Part shown: positions 1-6,895 of the stretch, piece by piece
Position numbering within the stretch: the stretch's first letter is position 1
Layout: each line of letters opens with the position of its first letter
Source of the DNA: RGIG7450 sp045633565
Lineage (GTDB): Bacteria; Bacillota; Clostridia; RUG12999
NCBI GenBank assembly: GCA_045633565.1
Contig: JAZQYO010000009.1
Span: 1-17,175, forward strand
Length of the DNA: 17,175 nt
Direction of reading: 5' to 3'
The notes under the pieces: generated by a model
Told to the model about the DNA's origin: nothing
The model's input: the letters and a program-made list of their open reading frames with translations, nothing else
The model's database searches: none
Translations under genes and position numbers: made by a program

Positions 1-7
1 AAAAAAA

Positions 8-32
8 GACGGGCAACAGCCCGTCTTTTTTT
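8..32. terminator. Bidirectional intrinsic terminator
   Basis: A perfect 7-bp stem GACGGGC/GCCCGTC (8-14 with 19-25) with an AACA loop is preceded by seven A and followed by seven T. It can therefore stop transcription on either strand. The kduD operon has its own terminator at 142-179, so this one probably ends a plus-strand gene lying left of the window. Confidence 0.85.
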
Positions 33-40
33 GTTGGGAA

Positions 41-142
41 ATTGTAGGGTTGGGCGGTTTCCGACCAACCGATTGCGGTGCATCGTAAACGCTGCACCCT
101 ACAATTTATCATATTACGGGCAGGGTAAACCCCGCCCCTACA
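41..142. repeat. Three-hairpin intergenic repeat (REP/MITE-like)
   Basis: Non-coding sequence packed between two terminators. ATTGTAGGG at 41-49 is the exact inverted match of CCCTACAAT at 97-105, and the right end (135-142) also reads CCCCTACA. Inside are three hairpins of the same plan but different sequence. They lie at 48-70 (GGTTGG/CCAACC, loop TTT), 77-98 (GGTGCA/TGCACC, loop TAAA) and 118-137 (GGGC/GCCC, loop TAAA). Each has an outer stem, one mismatch, then a 2-3 bp inner stem. From memory, similar TGTAGGG...GTTTAC... elements are scattered in genomes of gut Clostridia, but I cannot confirm copy number here. No open reading frame or transposase accompanies it, so any mobility would be non-autonomous. 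Confidence 0.6.
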
Positions 143-179
143 TGAAAAAACGGAAGGGATTTCCCTTCCGTTTTTTCAT
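142..179 (-). terminator. Terminator of the kduI-kduD operon
   Basis: An 18-bp perfect inverted repeat (142-159 with 162-179) has a GC core CGGAAGGGA/TCCCTTCCG flanked by A6 and T6. It lies 10 bp beyond the kduD stop codon and works in both orientations by symmetry. Confidence 0.9.
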
Positions 180-188
180 TGTTTTTAA

Positions 189-983
189 TTATGGTTGTTT
201 GCCGATGTATGCGAGGATGCCGCCGTCAACATATAAAACGTGGCCGTTCACAAAGTTTGAAGCGTCAGATGCGAGGAACACCGCCGGACCTGCAAGGTCT
301 TCCGGGTCGCCCCATCTTTCAGCAGGAGTTTTTGCCAGGATAAAGCTGTCAAACGGGTGTTTTGAACCGTCAGGTTGAGGTTCACGAAGAGGTGCAGTCT
401 GTGGGGTTGCGATATAGCCGGGGCCGATGCCGTTACACTGAATGTTAAATCTGCCATATTCAGAGCAGATGTTTCTTGTAAGCATTTTAAGGCCGCCTTT
501 AGCCGCTGCATAAGCAGAAACTGTTTCTCTGCCAAGCTCACTCATCATTGAACAGATGTTAATGATTTTACCATGACCTTTTTTAATCATTGCAGGAATA
601 ACCGCTTTCGCCATTATAAAGGGTGCATTGAGGTCAACATCTATAACCTGTCTGAATTCTGCCGCTGTCATTTCGCACATGGGAATTCTTTTAATAATAC
701 CTGCGTTGTTAACAAGTATGTCAATAACGCCAACTTCTTTTTCAATTTTAGCCACAAGCTCTGCAACTGCTGCTTCGTCTGTAACATCACAAACATAGCC
801 GTGAGCTTTGATTCCGTCTGCCTCATAAGCTGCGAGACCTTTGTCAACAAGCTCCTGTTTAATGTCGTTGAAAACGATTGTTGCGCCTGCCTGAGCAAGA
901 CCTTTTGCGATTGCATAGCCGATACCGTAGGATGCGCCTGTTACAAGCGCAATTTTTCCGTCAAGTCTGAATGAATCTAACAT
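189..983 (-). CDS. kduD: 2-dehydro-3-deoxy-D-gluconate 5-dehydrogenase (SDR family)
   Basis: A 264-residue short-chain dehydrogenase/reductase, the usual length for the family. The Rossmann nucleotide motif TGASYGIG is at 15-22, NNAG at 92-95, and the catalytic triad is Ser145, Tyr158 and Lys162 (YAAAK). It should act in the cytoplasm, reducing 3-deoxy-D-glycero-2,5-hexodiulosonate to 2-keto-3-deoxygluconate with NADH, the step after KduI in unsaturated-uronate breakdown. The closely related annotation 'gluconate 5-dehydrogenase' exists for this subfamily; the kduI gene immediately upstream argues for the KduD role. The ATG at 983 has AAGGAG about 8 nt upstream. That ribosome binding site touches the kduI stop codon (11-bp gap between the genes), suggesting coupled translation. 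By recollection the sequence resembles Bacteroides homologues strongly, which might indicate transfer, but this is not tested. Confidence 0.93.
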   Translation of the reverse strand: MLDSFRLDGKIALVTGASYGIGYAIAKGLAQAGATIVFNDIKQELVDKGLAAYEADGIKAHGYVCDVTDEAAVAELVAKIEKEVGVIDILVNNAGIIKRIPMCEMTAAEFRQVIDVDLNAPFIMAKAVIPAMIKKGHGKIINICSMMSELGRETVSAYAAAKGGLKMLTRNICSEYGRFNIQCNGIGPGYIATPQTAPLREPQPDGSKHPFDSFILAKTPAERWGDPEDLAGPAVFLASDASNFVNGHVLYVDGGILAYIGKQP

Positions 984-994
984 TTTTATTCTCC

Positions 995-2632
995 TTATCT
1001 TAAATCTCTTGTTGCAACATGGTCCATGTCAGTGAATTCCTGGTTTTCACCGCACATTGCCCATATAAAGGAGTAGTTTTTAGTACCAACACCGCTGTGG
1101 ATTGACCAGCTGGGGCTGATAACAGCTTCCTCGTTGTGCATAATGATGTGACGTGTTTCGTTAGGCTCACCCATCAAGTGGAATACAGCCTGGTCTTCGT
1201 CCATATCAAGATAGAGATAAACTTCCATACGTCTGTCGTGAGTATGAGAAGGCATTGTGTTCCAAACGCTGCCCGGCTCAAGGTTAGTCAGACCCATTGA
1301 AAGCTGACAGCTCTGCATTACTTCAGGATGAATGTACTGATTGATTACACGTTTGTTAGCGTCCTCTGTTGAGCCACAGGGAACTTTTTTAGCCTTTGAA
1401 ATATCAATTTTCACTGTGGGGTATTCTTTATGAGCAGGACATGAGCTGATATAGAATTTAGCCGGGCTTTCAATATCAAGGCTCTTAAATGTGATTTCTT
1501 TATTTCCTCTACCTATATATATACCGTCACGGGGTTCCATTACATACTCTGTGCCGTCAACTGTGATAATACCTTTGCCACCGATATTGATACATCCCAT
1601 TTCGCGTCTTTCAAGGAAATACTCGGATGCAAGCTCTTTGCCACCCTCAAGTGTCATAACCTGGTGAACGGGCATGATACCTGCTGTGATAATTCTGTCA
1701 ATATGGCTGTACACCATTCTTGTGTTGTCTTTTGTAAAAAGACTTCCGATATGGAATTCCTCTCTTAATCTCTCTGTTGTGTAATGTTTTACGTCTTTTG
1801 CATTTGCTGCGTTTCTGATTTCCACTTTTTTTAGCTCCTTTTTAATATATTTTCCGTAAACCTGAACCTGCGTCAGTCCCGCAAACGAAAGCGGGTATGA
1901 AACCTGTTTGAAATTTGTTAAATGAACGGTTTTTGTGATTTTCGGTTCATCTAAAACAAGCATCTGTCCGCCGTCAGGCTTTTCAAGCTGCATTGTTACT
2001 GTTGTACCATCGTCAAATTCCACGTCAATACTTTTCCACCATGTATCATGGTCATTCACAAAATCTGCACGGAGAAAAAAGTCAATTTTCTCAACTTCGG
2101 TTTCCATGCCGAAATCTATGTAAAATTCAAGGTCTTCCCTTGCTCCGCCTGCCCATGAATGTTGGGGGTATATTCCGTGACCTTTCTGGTCTATAACGCC
2201 GTCTACGGCGTTGCGTTCAAAGAAAATAGGGTCGTTTCTGGTGACAAAGTTTGCTCTCGCATGGGGAAAATATCTTCCCACGCCATGACGGTCCACCGAG
2301 TTTTCAGATATGATTCGGCTGCCGAAAGCTTCCGCGTCGGTCGCCTCACGCAGTGAAACTGTATGAGTCTCTTTTTTCCAACTTTCTTCGTCATAAGCAA
2401 TGAGTTCCGGTCCAAAAGGAACCGTATACTCAAAAACTTTGTCCGGAACGAGAACTATGCTTTCTTTAAGGCTTTCATCCAGCTTCATCCAAATAAACTC
2501 ACCGCAGTCTCTGAGTTTTACAATAAATTTATCGCCTTCCTCATAAACTCTGTCAAATTTAAAATCTATGCTTAGTCCGGATGTTTCCGCCAGGGTATTC
2601 CCCTGCTTGTCAACAAGCTTTAAAAAAATCAC
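995..2632 (-). CDS. kduI: KduI isomerase with an N-terminal discoidin-like extension
   Basis: 545 residues, about twice the usual 276-280 of 5-keto-4-deoxyuronate isomerase. Residues 269-545 are a complete KduI: MVYSHIDRII at 306-315, YFLERRE at 338-344, and the zinc ligands His463, His465, Glu470 and His512 with the spacing of the E. coli enzyme (HTHxRRME ... WSIHSG). It converts 5-dehydro-4-deoxy-D-glucuronate to 3-deoxy-D-glycero-2,5-hexodiulosonate. Residues 1-95 are beta-rich and unrecognised. Residues about 100-262 (RNAVDGV at 140-146, IDFG at 172-175, LTQVQVYG at 253-260) resemble a galactose-binding/F5-F8 type C sandwich. There is no signal peptide, so the fusion should be cytoplasmic. 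The start is GTG at 2632, with AAAGGAAG 9 nt upstream. The frame is open throughout, so this is a fusion rather than a misread of two genes. It is first in the operon and heads kduD. Confidence 0.93.
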   Translation of the reverse strand: MIFLKLVDKQGNTLAETSGLSIDFKFDRVYEEGDKFIVKLRDCGEFIWMKLDESLKESIVLVPDKVFEYTVPFGPELIAYDEESWKKETHTVSLREATDAEAFGSRIISENSVDRHGVGRYFPHARANFVTRNDPIFFERNAVDGVIDQKGHGIYPQHSWAGGAREDLEFYIDFGMETEVEKIDFFLRADFVNDHDTWWKSIDVEFDDGTTVTMQLEKPDGGQMLVLDEPKITKTVHLTNFKQVSYPLSFAGLTQVQVYGKYIKKELKKVEIRNAANAKDVKHYTTERLREEFHIGSLFTKDNTRMVYSHIDRIITAGIMPVHQVMTLEGGKELASEYFLERREMGCINIGGKGIITVDGTEYVMEPRDGIYIGRGNKEITFKSLDIESPAKFYISSCPAHKEYPTVKIDISKAKKVPCGSTEDANKRVINQYIHPEVMQSCQLSMGLTNLEPGSVWNTMPSHTHDRRMEVYLYLDMDEDQAVFHLMGEPNETRHIIMHNEEAVISPSWSIHSGVGTKNYSFIWAMCGENQEFTDMDHVATRDLR

Positions 2633-2656
2633 TTTATTTCACTTCCTTTACGTTTT

Positions 2657-2685
2657 ATAATAACATTTTTTTAATTTATTGTCAA
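2657..2685 (-). promoter_or_regulatory. Promoter of kduI-kduD
   Basis: On the minus strand TTGACA (2680-2685) and TATTAT (2657-2662) are separated by exactly 17 bp. The predicted transcript starts near 2650 and has a very short leader that begins just before the Shine-Dalgarno. The -35 box faces the -35 of the divergent SLH gene with 20 bp between them, so a regulator binding there could control both. Confidence 0.75.
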
Positions 2686-2705
2686 GGATAAGGCTACTGT
2701 TTGTA

Positions 2706-2734
2706 TTGACAAACCGAAGTTTGCGTATTATAAT
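2706..2734 (+). promoter_or_regulatory. Promoter of the SLH protein gene
   Basis: A consensus sigma-A promoter: TTGACA at 2706-2711, 17-bp spacer, TATAAT at 2729-2734. The start would be near 2741, leaving a leader of about 34 nt before the ATG at 2775. The full match to consensus fits strong expression of a surface protein. Confidence 0.85.
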
Positions 2735-2774
2735 AATAATGTATAACTATAAATTACGATTTGGAGTGATAAAT

Positions 2775-4520
2775 ATGAAAAAACTCTTATCAGTTGTTCT
2801 TGCAGCAGTTATGCTTGTGACTCTGTCATTTGGTGCATTTGCAGCAGCGCCTGCAACACTGACTGCCGCTTTGACAGGTCTTGGTATAGTGCCTGTAGAT
2901 GGTGTTGTCAACCAAAACGTCCCTGTAGACCTTCAGGTAGACGTTGGACAGACCGGAACATTTGTTGATGGCCCGGTAAGTAAAGCCATTTTGGGCAGCA
3001 GTATTCTGACAGACTATAAAGCTACTCTTTATATGGAAAGTGTAAGAAATATTTTCCAGACATTCATATCAGGTGCAGAACTTGTTATTGCAGGGGACGC
3101 AGGGCTTGAAACCCGTCTTGAAAACTGCGAGGTTACAGGTCAGTTTGTGGTTAAAATCACATACCCCGAAAACATCGATGTTCCCACATCTATTACACAG
3201 GGAACAGGTTGCTACGGATTTAACGCCGCAGTTGCAAGCGCATTTACAGAAACCACACCGAGAACTGTTTCCGCAGGTGCTGACGGAACAAAAGTTTTAA
3301 CGATTACCCTGGATGTTATTCCTGTTTTAAAAAGCGTAATGGCGGCTGACCTTGCTACTTATCTTCCTGACCTTACATTAACAGTTTCAGGAGTTGGTCT
3401 CGGTCTCGGTCAACATACAGTTGTAGGAGTAGTGGAAGGATATACAAATATTCACGACGGCGCAAATCTTCTTTATAAAGTTGAATATAAAGGTAAACAG
3501 GGTACATCTGCAGGTATTACCGGTGGATACAACATCAGCGAAACAGTAATACTTTCACAGCAGCAGCAAGGCGGCGTCAACGCAGGTCCCAGCTCAACCG
3601 TAAAAGAAAAGGATAAAACCGTTACAATAGTTCTTCCCGGAGTAGAAGAAGCTCCCGATGCAATAAAAATTCCGGCAAAAGAAAAGAATCCGACAATTGA
3701 TATTGATGAACTGACAGAAAAACTCAATCCCGAAAGAGAAGGCTTTGTGTTTGAAGGCTTCTATGATGACCCCTACTTTACAAACAAATTAGAGGGCGAA
3801 GTTAAAATTACCGAAAATACAACCCTTCACGGTCGTTGGATTAACGTAACTGTTCCTGAAATTTTTGATGCAGACAATCATATTCAGTATATTCACGGTT
3901 ATCCGGACGAAACAGTTAGACCTGAAAGCAATGTTACAAGAGAAGAAATTGCAACAATGTTCTACCGTCTACTTAAAGAGGACGTAAGAGAAAAGCTTAA
4001 ATCTGACAAAAACGACTTTGCTGATGTTGAAACTGACAGATGGTCAAACAACGCTGTTTCCACAATGGCAAATGGCGGATATATCAAAGGTTATACAGAC
4101 GGCACATTCAGACCGGAAGCTTATATTACAAGAGCTGAACTTGCAACAATTGCATTCCGTTTCTTAAACGGTGCTGTCGCAGGCGAAATGAGCTTTAACG
4201 ATATTGACGGTCACTGGGCTGAAGAAAACATTAAATCCATTGCAAACAACGCATGGATTATGGGCTACAGAGATGGCTCATTCAAACCGGACGAATATAT
4301 CACTCGTGCAGAAGCAATTACAATCATCAACAGAATCGTTGTAAGATATGTAACCGAACACGGTCTTATGGGTAATGAAAAACAGTGGATTGATAACCCT
4401 GCTGATGCTTGGTATTACTACGCTGTTATTGAAGCAACTCATGAACATGACCACGAAAGAGCTGAAAACAACTATCATGAAATCTGGAGCGAGTCAGATT
4501 CTGACATGTTGGTTGACTAA
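2775..4520 (+). CDS. Secreted S-layer homology (SLH) domain protein
   Basis: 581 residues. A signal peptide is clear (MKK, hydrophobic core 4-20, AFA cleavage site at 21-23). Residues 24-265 are a beta-rich region I cannot assign. A Q-rich, Gly/Ser/Thr hinge lies at about 261-275. A Listeria-Bacteroides-type (InlB B-like) repeat sits at about 315-355 (GFVFEGFYDD ... LHGRW). Three SLH repeats follow at about 361-405, 413-466 and 472-525, each with a TRxE motif (388, 452, 510), which would anchor the protein to pyruvylated cell-wall polymer. A 56-residue His/acid-rich tail ends the protein. The ATG at 2775 is chosen over an upstream in-frame codon at 2679: it follows GGAG by 8 nt and begins the signal peptide, and the upstream codon precedes the promoter. 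It is transcribed alone. Confidence 0.9.
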   Translation: MKKLLSVVLAAVMLVTLSFGAFAAAPATLTAALTGLGIVPVDGVVNQNVPVDLQVDVGQTGTFVDGPVSKAILGSSILTDYKATLYMESVRNIFQTFISGAELVIAGDAGLETRLENCEVTGQFVVKITYPENIDVPTSITQGTGCYGFNAAVASAFTETTPRTVSAGADGTKVLTITLDVIPVLKSVMAADLATYLPDLTLTVSGVGLGLGQHTVVGVVEGYTNIHDGANLLYKVEYKGKQGTSAGITGGYNISETVILSQQQQGGVNAGPSSTVKEKDKTVTIVLPGVEEAPDAIKIPAKEKNPTIDIDELTEKLNPEREGFVFEGFYDDPYFTNKLEGEVKITENTTLHGRWINVTVPEIFDADNHIQYIHGYPDETVRPESNVTREEIATMFYRLLKEDVREKLKSDKNDFADVETDRWSNNAVSTMANGGYIKGYTDGTFRPEAYITRAELATIAFRFLNGAVAGEMSFNDIDGHWAEENIKSIANNAWIMGYRDGSFKPDEYITRAEAITIINRIVVRYVTEHGLMGNEKQWIDNPADAWYYYAVIEATHEHDHERAENNYHEIWSESDSDMLVD

Positions 4521-4531
4521 TTAAAAAATTT

Positions 4532-4562
4532 AAGGCATCCGCGCTGCGGATGCCTTTTTTAT
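4532..4562. terminator. Bidirectional terminator between the SLH gene and birA
   Basis: GGCATCCGC/GCGGATGCC (4534-4542 with 4546-4554), extended by two A-T pairs, has an A-rich left side and a run of T on the right. It serves the converging SLH gene and birA. Confidence 0.9.
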
Positions 4563-5327
4563 TTACTTTAATCTTACGGTAACTTCACCACTCGAAAGAG
4601 TGCTGTAGCTTCCATCTTCACTTTGAACAACAAGTCCGAAGCTTTGGTCAATGTCTTTGGCTATGGCTGTTTTTGTTTCTCCGTTAAAATAATAATTTAT
4701 TTCTTTTCCAAGTAAAACAGAATGTTTCTTGTACCTTTCGGCAATGGTAATGTCACCGGGATTTTCACACATTCGGAGCAGGTTTTTTGTTATCCGGGCT
4801 ATAAGTTTTTCTCTTGGAATGTCAGTATTAAGCGCTCCTGCAACATCTGTAAGCTCCTGAGGAAACTCAGATGTTGTCACGTTTATTCCTATCCCCACAG
4901 TTACCGCAACCTCATTTTTTAAGGTTTGGGCTTCTGCAAGGATACCGCATATTTTTCTTCCCTCCAGATAAATGTCGTTCACCCATTTTATTCCGGGGGT
5001 TTTCCCTGTCAGTGAAATTATCGCATCTACCACCGCAACAGCCGCTACCGATGTAATAAAAAGGGCATTTTGCGGAGTGCTAAACCCACCCACCGTAAGT
5101 GACATGTATATACCTGTTGACGCAGGTGAATAAAAACTTCTGCCAAGTCTGCCACGACCGGCAGTCTGACAGTCAGCGGTAACAAGCAGAGGCAGTGCGT
5201 GTCCTTCTGACGCCTTTTCTTTTGCTGCACGATTAGTGGAATCTACTGTTTTATACGCTGTTATACTAATTTTTTTATATTCGTCCGGTAAATAATCTTT
5301 TATTGCCTCAGCAGTTATTTCAGTCAT
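4563..5327 (-). CDS. birA: Biotin--[acetyl-CoA-carboxylase] ligase, no DNA-binding domain
   Basis: 254 residues. It activates biotin with ATP to biotinyl-AMP and transfers it to the lysine of biotin carboxyl carrier protein, in the cytoplasm. Motifs are STN at 30-32, the biotin/ATP loop GRGRLGR at 57-63, KWVND at 114-118, GILAE at 128-132 and GIGIN at 145-149, with a small C-terminal SH3-like domain from about 205. The N-terminal winged-helix repressor domain of bifunctional BirA is absent, so it should not itself repress biotin genes. I start it at ATG 5327, which overlaps the stop of the preceding gene by 8 nt. A longer in-frame start at 5363 lacks a ribosome binding site, and the chosen one has only a weak one, which suggests translation by coupling. 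Confidence 0.92.
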   Translation of the reverse strand: MTEITAEAIKDYLPDEYKKISITAYKTVDSTNRAAKEKASEGHALPLLVTADCQTAGRGRLGRSFYSPASTGIYMSLTVGGFSTPQNALFITSVAAVAVVDAIISLTGKTPGIKWVNDIYLEGRKICGILAEAQTLKNEVAVTVGIGINVTTSEFPQELTDVAGALNTDIPREKLIARITKNLLRMCENPGDITIAERYKKHSVLLGKEINYYFNGETKTAIAKDIDQSFGLVVQSEDGSYSTLSSGEVTVRLK

Positions 5328-5721
5328 TACTTTCAAAAACCTCGCCGGTTGATGCATCAACATAGAAAAGAAGCGTTTCGGGATTCACCGAAAGATTGTC
5401 TGCTACCGCGCCAAACATAAAACAGTGTCGGCGACTGCCACCGATGTTCACCGTCAAAGCCTTGTTATCACTCGCAGAAACAACCACTGCGCCTTTTCCA
5501 AGTTTTTTCTGTGCCGCCTCAGTAGCCTTTTTTTCAGCTTCTTTGGCGTCTATTTCGGTATTCTCTGCATAATTAAAATAGATTTCATCCTCGCTGTCAC
5601 TTGTCAACAGATATTCATCCCTGACCTTTGACTTTTTGTTTTTTGTAAAATACGCAAAAGCTGCTGCACCTGCGGCAACCCCTGCTCCAAGTGCGATAAA
5701 AAGATTTTTCTTATTTTTCAC
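5320..5721 (-). CDS. Small membrane-anchored PepSY-like protein B
   Basis: 133 residues, function unknown. MKNKKN is followed by an Ala/Gly-rich hydrophobic segment (7-24), then a short Lys-rich stretch and an outward-facing domain. The C-terminal part has a helix (59-75), a strand-rich middle and the ending LFYVDASTGEVF (118-129), a PepSY-type signature. It is homologous in plan and ending to the gene just upstream, suggesting tandem duplication. The start is GTG 5721, 10 nt after AGGAG; a GTG at 5730 overlaps the previous stop but sits only 1 nt from the Shine-Dalgarno, so I rejected it. The 3' end overlaps birA. PepSY domains are usually extracytoplasmic and sometimes inhibit proteases; no such role can be claimed here. 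Confidence 0.75.
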   Translation of the reverse strand: MKNKKNLFIALGAGVAAGAAAFAYFTKNKKSKVRDEYLLTSDSEDEIYFNYAENTEIDAKEAEKKATEAAQKKLGKGAVVVSASDNKALTVNIGGSRRHCFMFGAVADNLSVNPETLLFYVDASTGEVFESND

Positions 5722-5726
5722 GCCGT

Positions 5727-6167
5727 TCACTCTCCTGTTTTAATTTTTTCCATATTGCCATTTCCGTTATCAAAAATCTCACCTGTATCTGCGTCAATAT
5801 GATAAATTGAACGGATTTTTCCCGTCTTGTCGTGTTCTGCACGGGAATCGGCTGCGTATATGTATACGCTTCTTTCGGTTCCGTTTATTTCTAAAGTGGC
5901 AGGCCCTTCCGAGCTTAAGAAAATGATAAAGGCATCATCTCCGTAATTTTCCCTGGCAACTTCTGTGGCCATTTCCCTAAGCTCCGGTTCGCTGTATGTT
6001 GTTTTTACTTCTTCGGCAGCTATTTCACCGGGCATTTCCACGTTTTCTCCGGCATCTGTTGTTACCGCACCGGGATTTTTATCATTTGCAGTAATAATCC
6101 ACACTGCCGCTCCGGCAACTATTACACATATAATTATCGCTATAATAATTTTAACTTTTTTTATCAT
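5727..6167 (-). CDS. Small membrane-anchored PepSY-like protein A
   Basis: 146 residues, function unknown. An N-terminal transmembrane anchor (5-26, after MIKK) is followed by an acidic, low-complexity linker (28-55) and a domain at 58-135. That domain has a helix (ELREMATEVAREN), two strands and the ending IYHIDADTGEIFDNG (121-135). The ending and overall plan match the next gene (protein B), so the two are probably paralogues. The start at 6167 is set by AAAGGAG about 9 nt upstream; a longer in-frame start at 6218 has no such site and would add a second hydrophobic stretch. It is first in an operon with protein B and birA. Confidence 0.75.
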   Translation of the reverse strand: MIKKVKIIIAIIICVIVAGAAVWIITANDKNPGAVTTDAGENVEMPGEIAAEEVKTTYSEPELREMATEVARENYGDDAFIIFLSSEGPATLEINGTERSVYIYAADSRAEHDKTGKIRSIYHIDADTGEIFDNGNGNMEKIKTGE

Positions 6168-6189
6168 ATAATCATGCTCCTTTGTAAAA

Positions 6190-6218
6190 AATATCAAAAT
6201 AGGAAAAATTCTTGCCAA
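6190..6218 (-). promoter_or_regulatory. Putative promoter of the PepSY-like/birA operon
   Basis: Minus-strand TTGGCA (6213-6218), 17-bp spacer, GATATT (6190-6195, four of six matches). Its -35 overlaps the -35 of the divergent XRE gene almost base for base. The predicted start lies just before the Shine-Dalgarno, so the leader would be very short. Confidence 0.45.
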
Positions 6219-6240
6219 TTTGGTCGAATTATGTTATACT
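6212..6240 (+). promoter_or_regulatory. Promoter of the XRE regulator, with palindrome
   Basis: TTGCCA (6212-6217), 17 bp, TATACT (6235-6240) preceded by TG, an extended -10. A 9-bp palindrome CCAATTTGG at 6215-6223 straddles the shared -35 region, and AATTC/GAATT arms lie at 6207-6211 and 6226-6230. This is a plausible operator for the adjacent regulator. Confidence 0.7.
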
Positions 6241-6262
6241 TATTATTAAGGGAGGGTTTACG

Positions 6263-6895
6263 ATGAATTTTGGCGAAAAATTTACTCAGCTTGTTTGTGG
6301 CAGTAATTTGTCCCGCAGGAAGCTTGCTCAAAAGCTTGGTTTCGGATCTCCGGGAAGTATAGATTATTATATGAAACATGATAAGCTTCCAAGCGGTGAG
6401 ATTCTGAGCAGAATATGCGATTGTTTCGGGGTAACATCCGAATATTTTGGTATGACCACTCAAAAAAGCGCAGCAAGTGCGGTGCTGAAACAGGATGAGC
6501 TGAAATATGTTTCTCCCCAAAACCCCATCCCAATTCTTTCTGATGAAACGGAATCTGCAATACAGACAGGAATGCTGAACCTTTCGGGAATAGGAATTCA
6601 CAGCGGTTTTGCAATTGCCGTAGATGACAGATTATCTGCACTCGGATTTCCTCCGGGAAGTACACTTTATTTATCTACAAAATTCAATATTGAAACATTG
6701 GATGTTGCCATTGTCCGCATGGGAAATGAACAGTTTTTTGCGACATGTCAAAAGCATGGAACAAGCATGGTTATTCTGCCGCTTGACCGTACAAGGCCTC
6801 CCGTAACTGCAGACATGAACGGAAAAGAATTTGAGATAATAGCCTCTCTTGAAAATATTTTTGTTAAACCAAGTTTAGTTAATCTCCGCCGATGA
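6263..6895 (+). CDS. XRE-family regulator with degenerate LexA/CI-like C-terminus
   Basis: 210 residues. Residues 5-63 form a helix-turn-helix (LSRRKLAQKLG at 16-26, CDCFGVTSEYFG at 52-63). Residues about 105-200 look like the S24/LexA dimerisation fold (FPPGSTLYLS at 129-138, LDVAIVRMGNEQFFA at 146-160). The autocleavage residues appear missing: by alignment by eye, Arg123 falls at the Ser-Met position and Thr161 near the catalytic Lys. If so, it would bind DNA and dimerise without self-cleavage. The ATG at 6263 has GGAGGG about 7 nt upstream; an upstream in-frame codon at 6212 lies within the promoter. It is divergent from the PepSY-like/birA operon with overlapping promoters, so auto-regulation and control of that operon are likely inferences. 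Confidence 0.85.
   Translation: MNFGEKFTQLVCGSNLSRRKLAQKLGFGSPGSIDYYMKHDKLPSGEILSRICDCFGVTSEYFGMTTQKSAASAVLKQDELKYVSPQNPIPILSDETESAIQTGMLNLSGIGIHSGFAIAVDDRLSALGFPPGSTLYLSTKFNIETLDVAIVRMGNEQFFATCQKHGTSMVILPLDRTRPPVTADMNGKEFEIIASLENIFVKPSLVNLRR

Noticed and set aside
31..378. 115-residue plus-strand frame at the left end
   Set aside because: It runs through the hairpin repeat, a terminator and the antisense of kduD, so it cannot be a real gene.
2679..2774. Upstream extension of the SLH protein to a start at 2679
   Set aside because: The codon lies upstream of the consensus promoter at 2706-2734 and would bury the signal peptide; ATG 2775 has the ribosome binding site.
5328..5363. Longer birA start at 5363
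   Set aside because: No Shine-Dalgarno sequence, and the added residues lie within the preceding gene and match no BirA domain.
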